From Elusimicrobiota bacterium (GTDB lineage: Bacteria; Elusimicrobiota; Elusimicrobia; UBA1565; UBA9628): a stretch of 5,159 bases of DNA. The stretch is from NCBI GenBank assembly GCA_028717865.1, contig JAQUMZ010000219.1:1-5159 (forward strand), written 5' to 3'. Each line of letters opens with the position of its first letter. Position 1 is the stretch's first letter. Shown here one piece after another: positions 5,136 through 5,159 of this stretch. The position numbers and the translations under genes were made by a program. Under the pieces are notes generated by a model. It ran no database searches. It was not told the DNA's origin and worked only from the letters and a program-made list of their open reading frames with translations.

Positions 5136-5159
5136 TCGGTTCCGCGCGCCTGACAAGGC

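Larger units (their letters stand above)
4779..5159. other. Non-coding, structure-rich region upstream of yhcG
   Basis: No convincing gene lies here: the only open frames are short, low-complexity, Arg-rich readings of palindromic DNA. The stretch contains the yhcG ribosome site, a 14-bp palindrome, a T/C-rich tract, three 10-bp-phased TGTGGA motifs and four consecutive hairpins, listed separately. A 10-bp inverted repeat, GCCGAAGGGT (4935-4944) and its complement (5033-5042), brackets the T/C tract and the TGTGGA motifs. For yhcG the best promoter I can find is weak: TTGAGA (complement of 4878-4883), 17 bp, then TGTTAG (complement of 4855-4860). Bases 5136-5159 show nothing. Confidence 0.6.

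Noticed and set aside
4971..5156. 61-codon open frame on the minus strand
   Set aside because: It reads straight through the hairpins and T/C tract, has Arg/Lys-rich low-complexity composition and no ribosome site.
1..5159. tRNA or rRNA genes
   Set aside because: I saw no cloverleaf with a T-loop GTTCRA-type motif and no rRNA-like segments on either strand, within the limits of reading by eye.

Overview
The window is G+C-rich bacterial chromosome. All five recognisable genes lie on the minus strand, so it reads right to left. Nothing in the sequence identifies the organism to genus level. The very high third-position G+C and the gene set fit a high-G+C bacterium of uncertain phylum, possibly an assembled environmental genome.

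Right edge (about 4779-5159): 381 bases with no gene I can support. They hold four consecutive hairpins (5036-5135), three TGTGGA motifs spaced exactly 10 bp apart (4996-5024; one is a DnaA-box-like TTGTCCACA on the minus strand), a 32-base T/C-rich tract and a 14-bp palindrome just upstream of the next gene.

Middle right (3630-4778): a YhcG/DUF1016 family protein with a C-terminal PDDEXK nuclease fold. Its base composition is clearly lower in G+C than the genes to its left, which suggests an accessory, transferred gene. Between its two domains the DNA carries two near-identical perfect palindromes spaced 36 bp apart, which encode a 12-residue tandem repeat.

Left (1-3552): a tight cluster of four genes, transcribed in the order M18 aminopeptidase, short-chain asparaginase, type I-beta DAHP synthase, EPSP synthase (cut by the window edge). 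Junctions are 3 bp, 1 bp and a 1-bp overlap (TGATG), so this is almost certainly one translationally coupled operon. A plausible promoter overlapped by a perfect 8-bp inverted repeat sits immediately upstream of the aminopeptidase gene. The last two genes catalyse the first and the sixth steps of the shikimate pathway to chorismate. The first two would release amino acids from peptides and make aspartate from asparagine. Why these are coupled is not evident from the sequence.

No complete new system is proven here. The items most worth a second look are the in-frame palindromes in the nuclease gene, the phased TGTGGA/hairpin region at the right edge, and the operator-like repeat in front of the operon.
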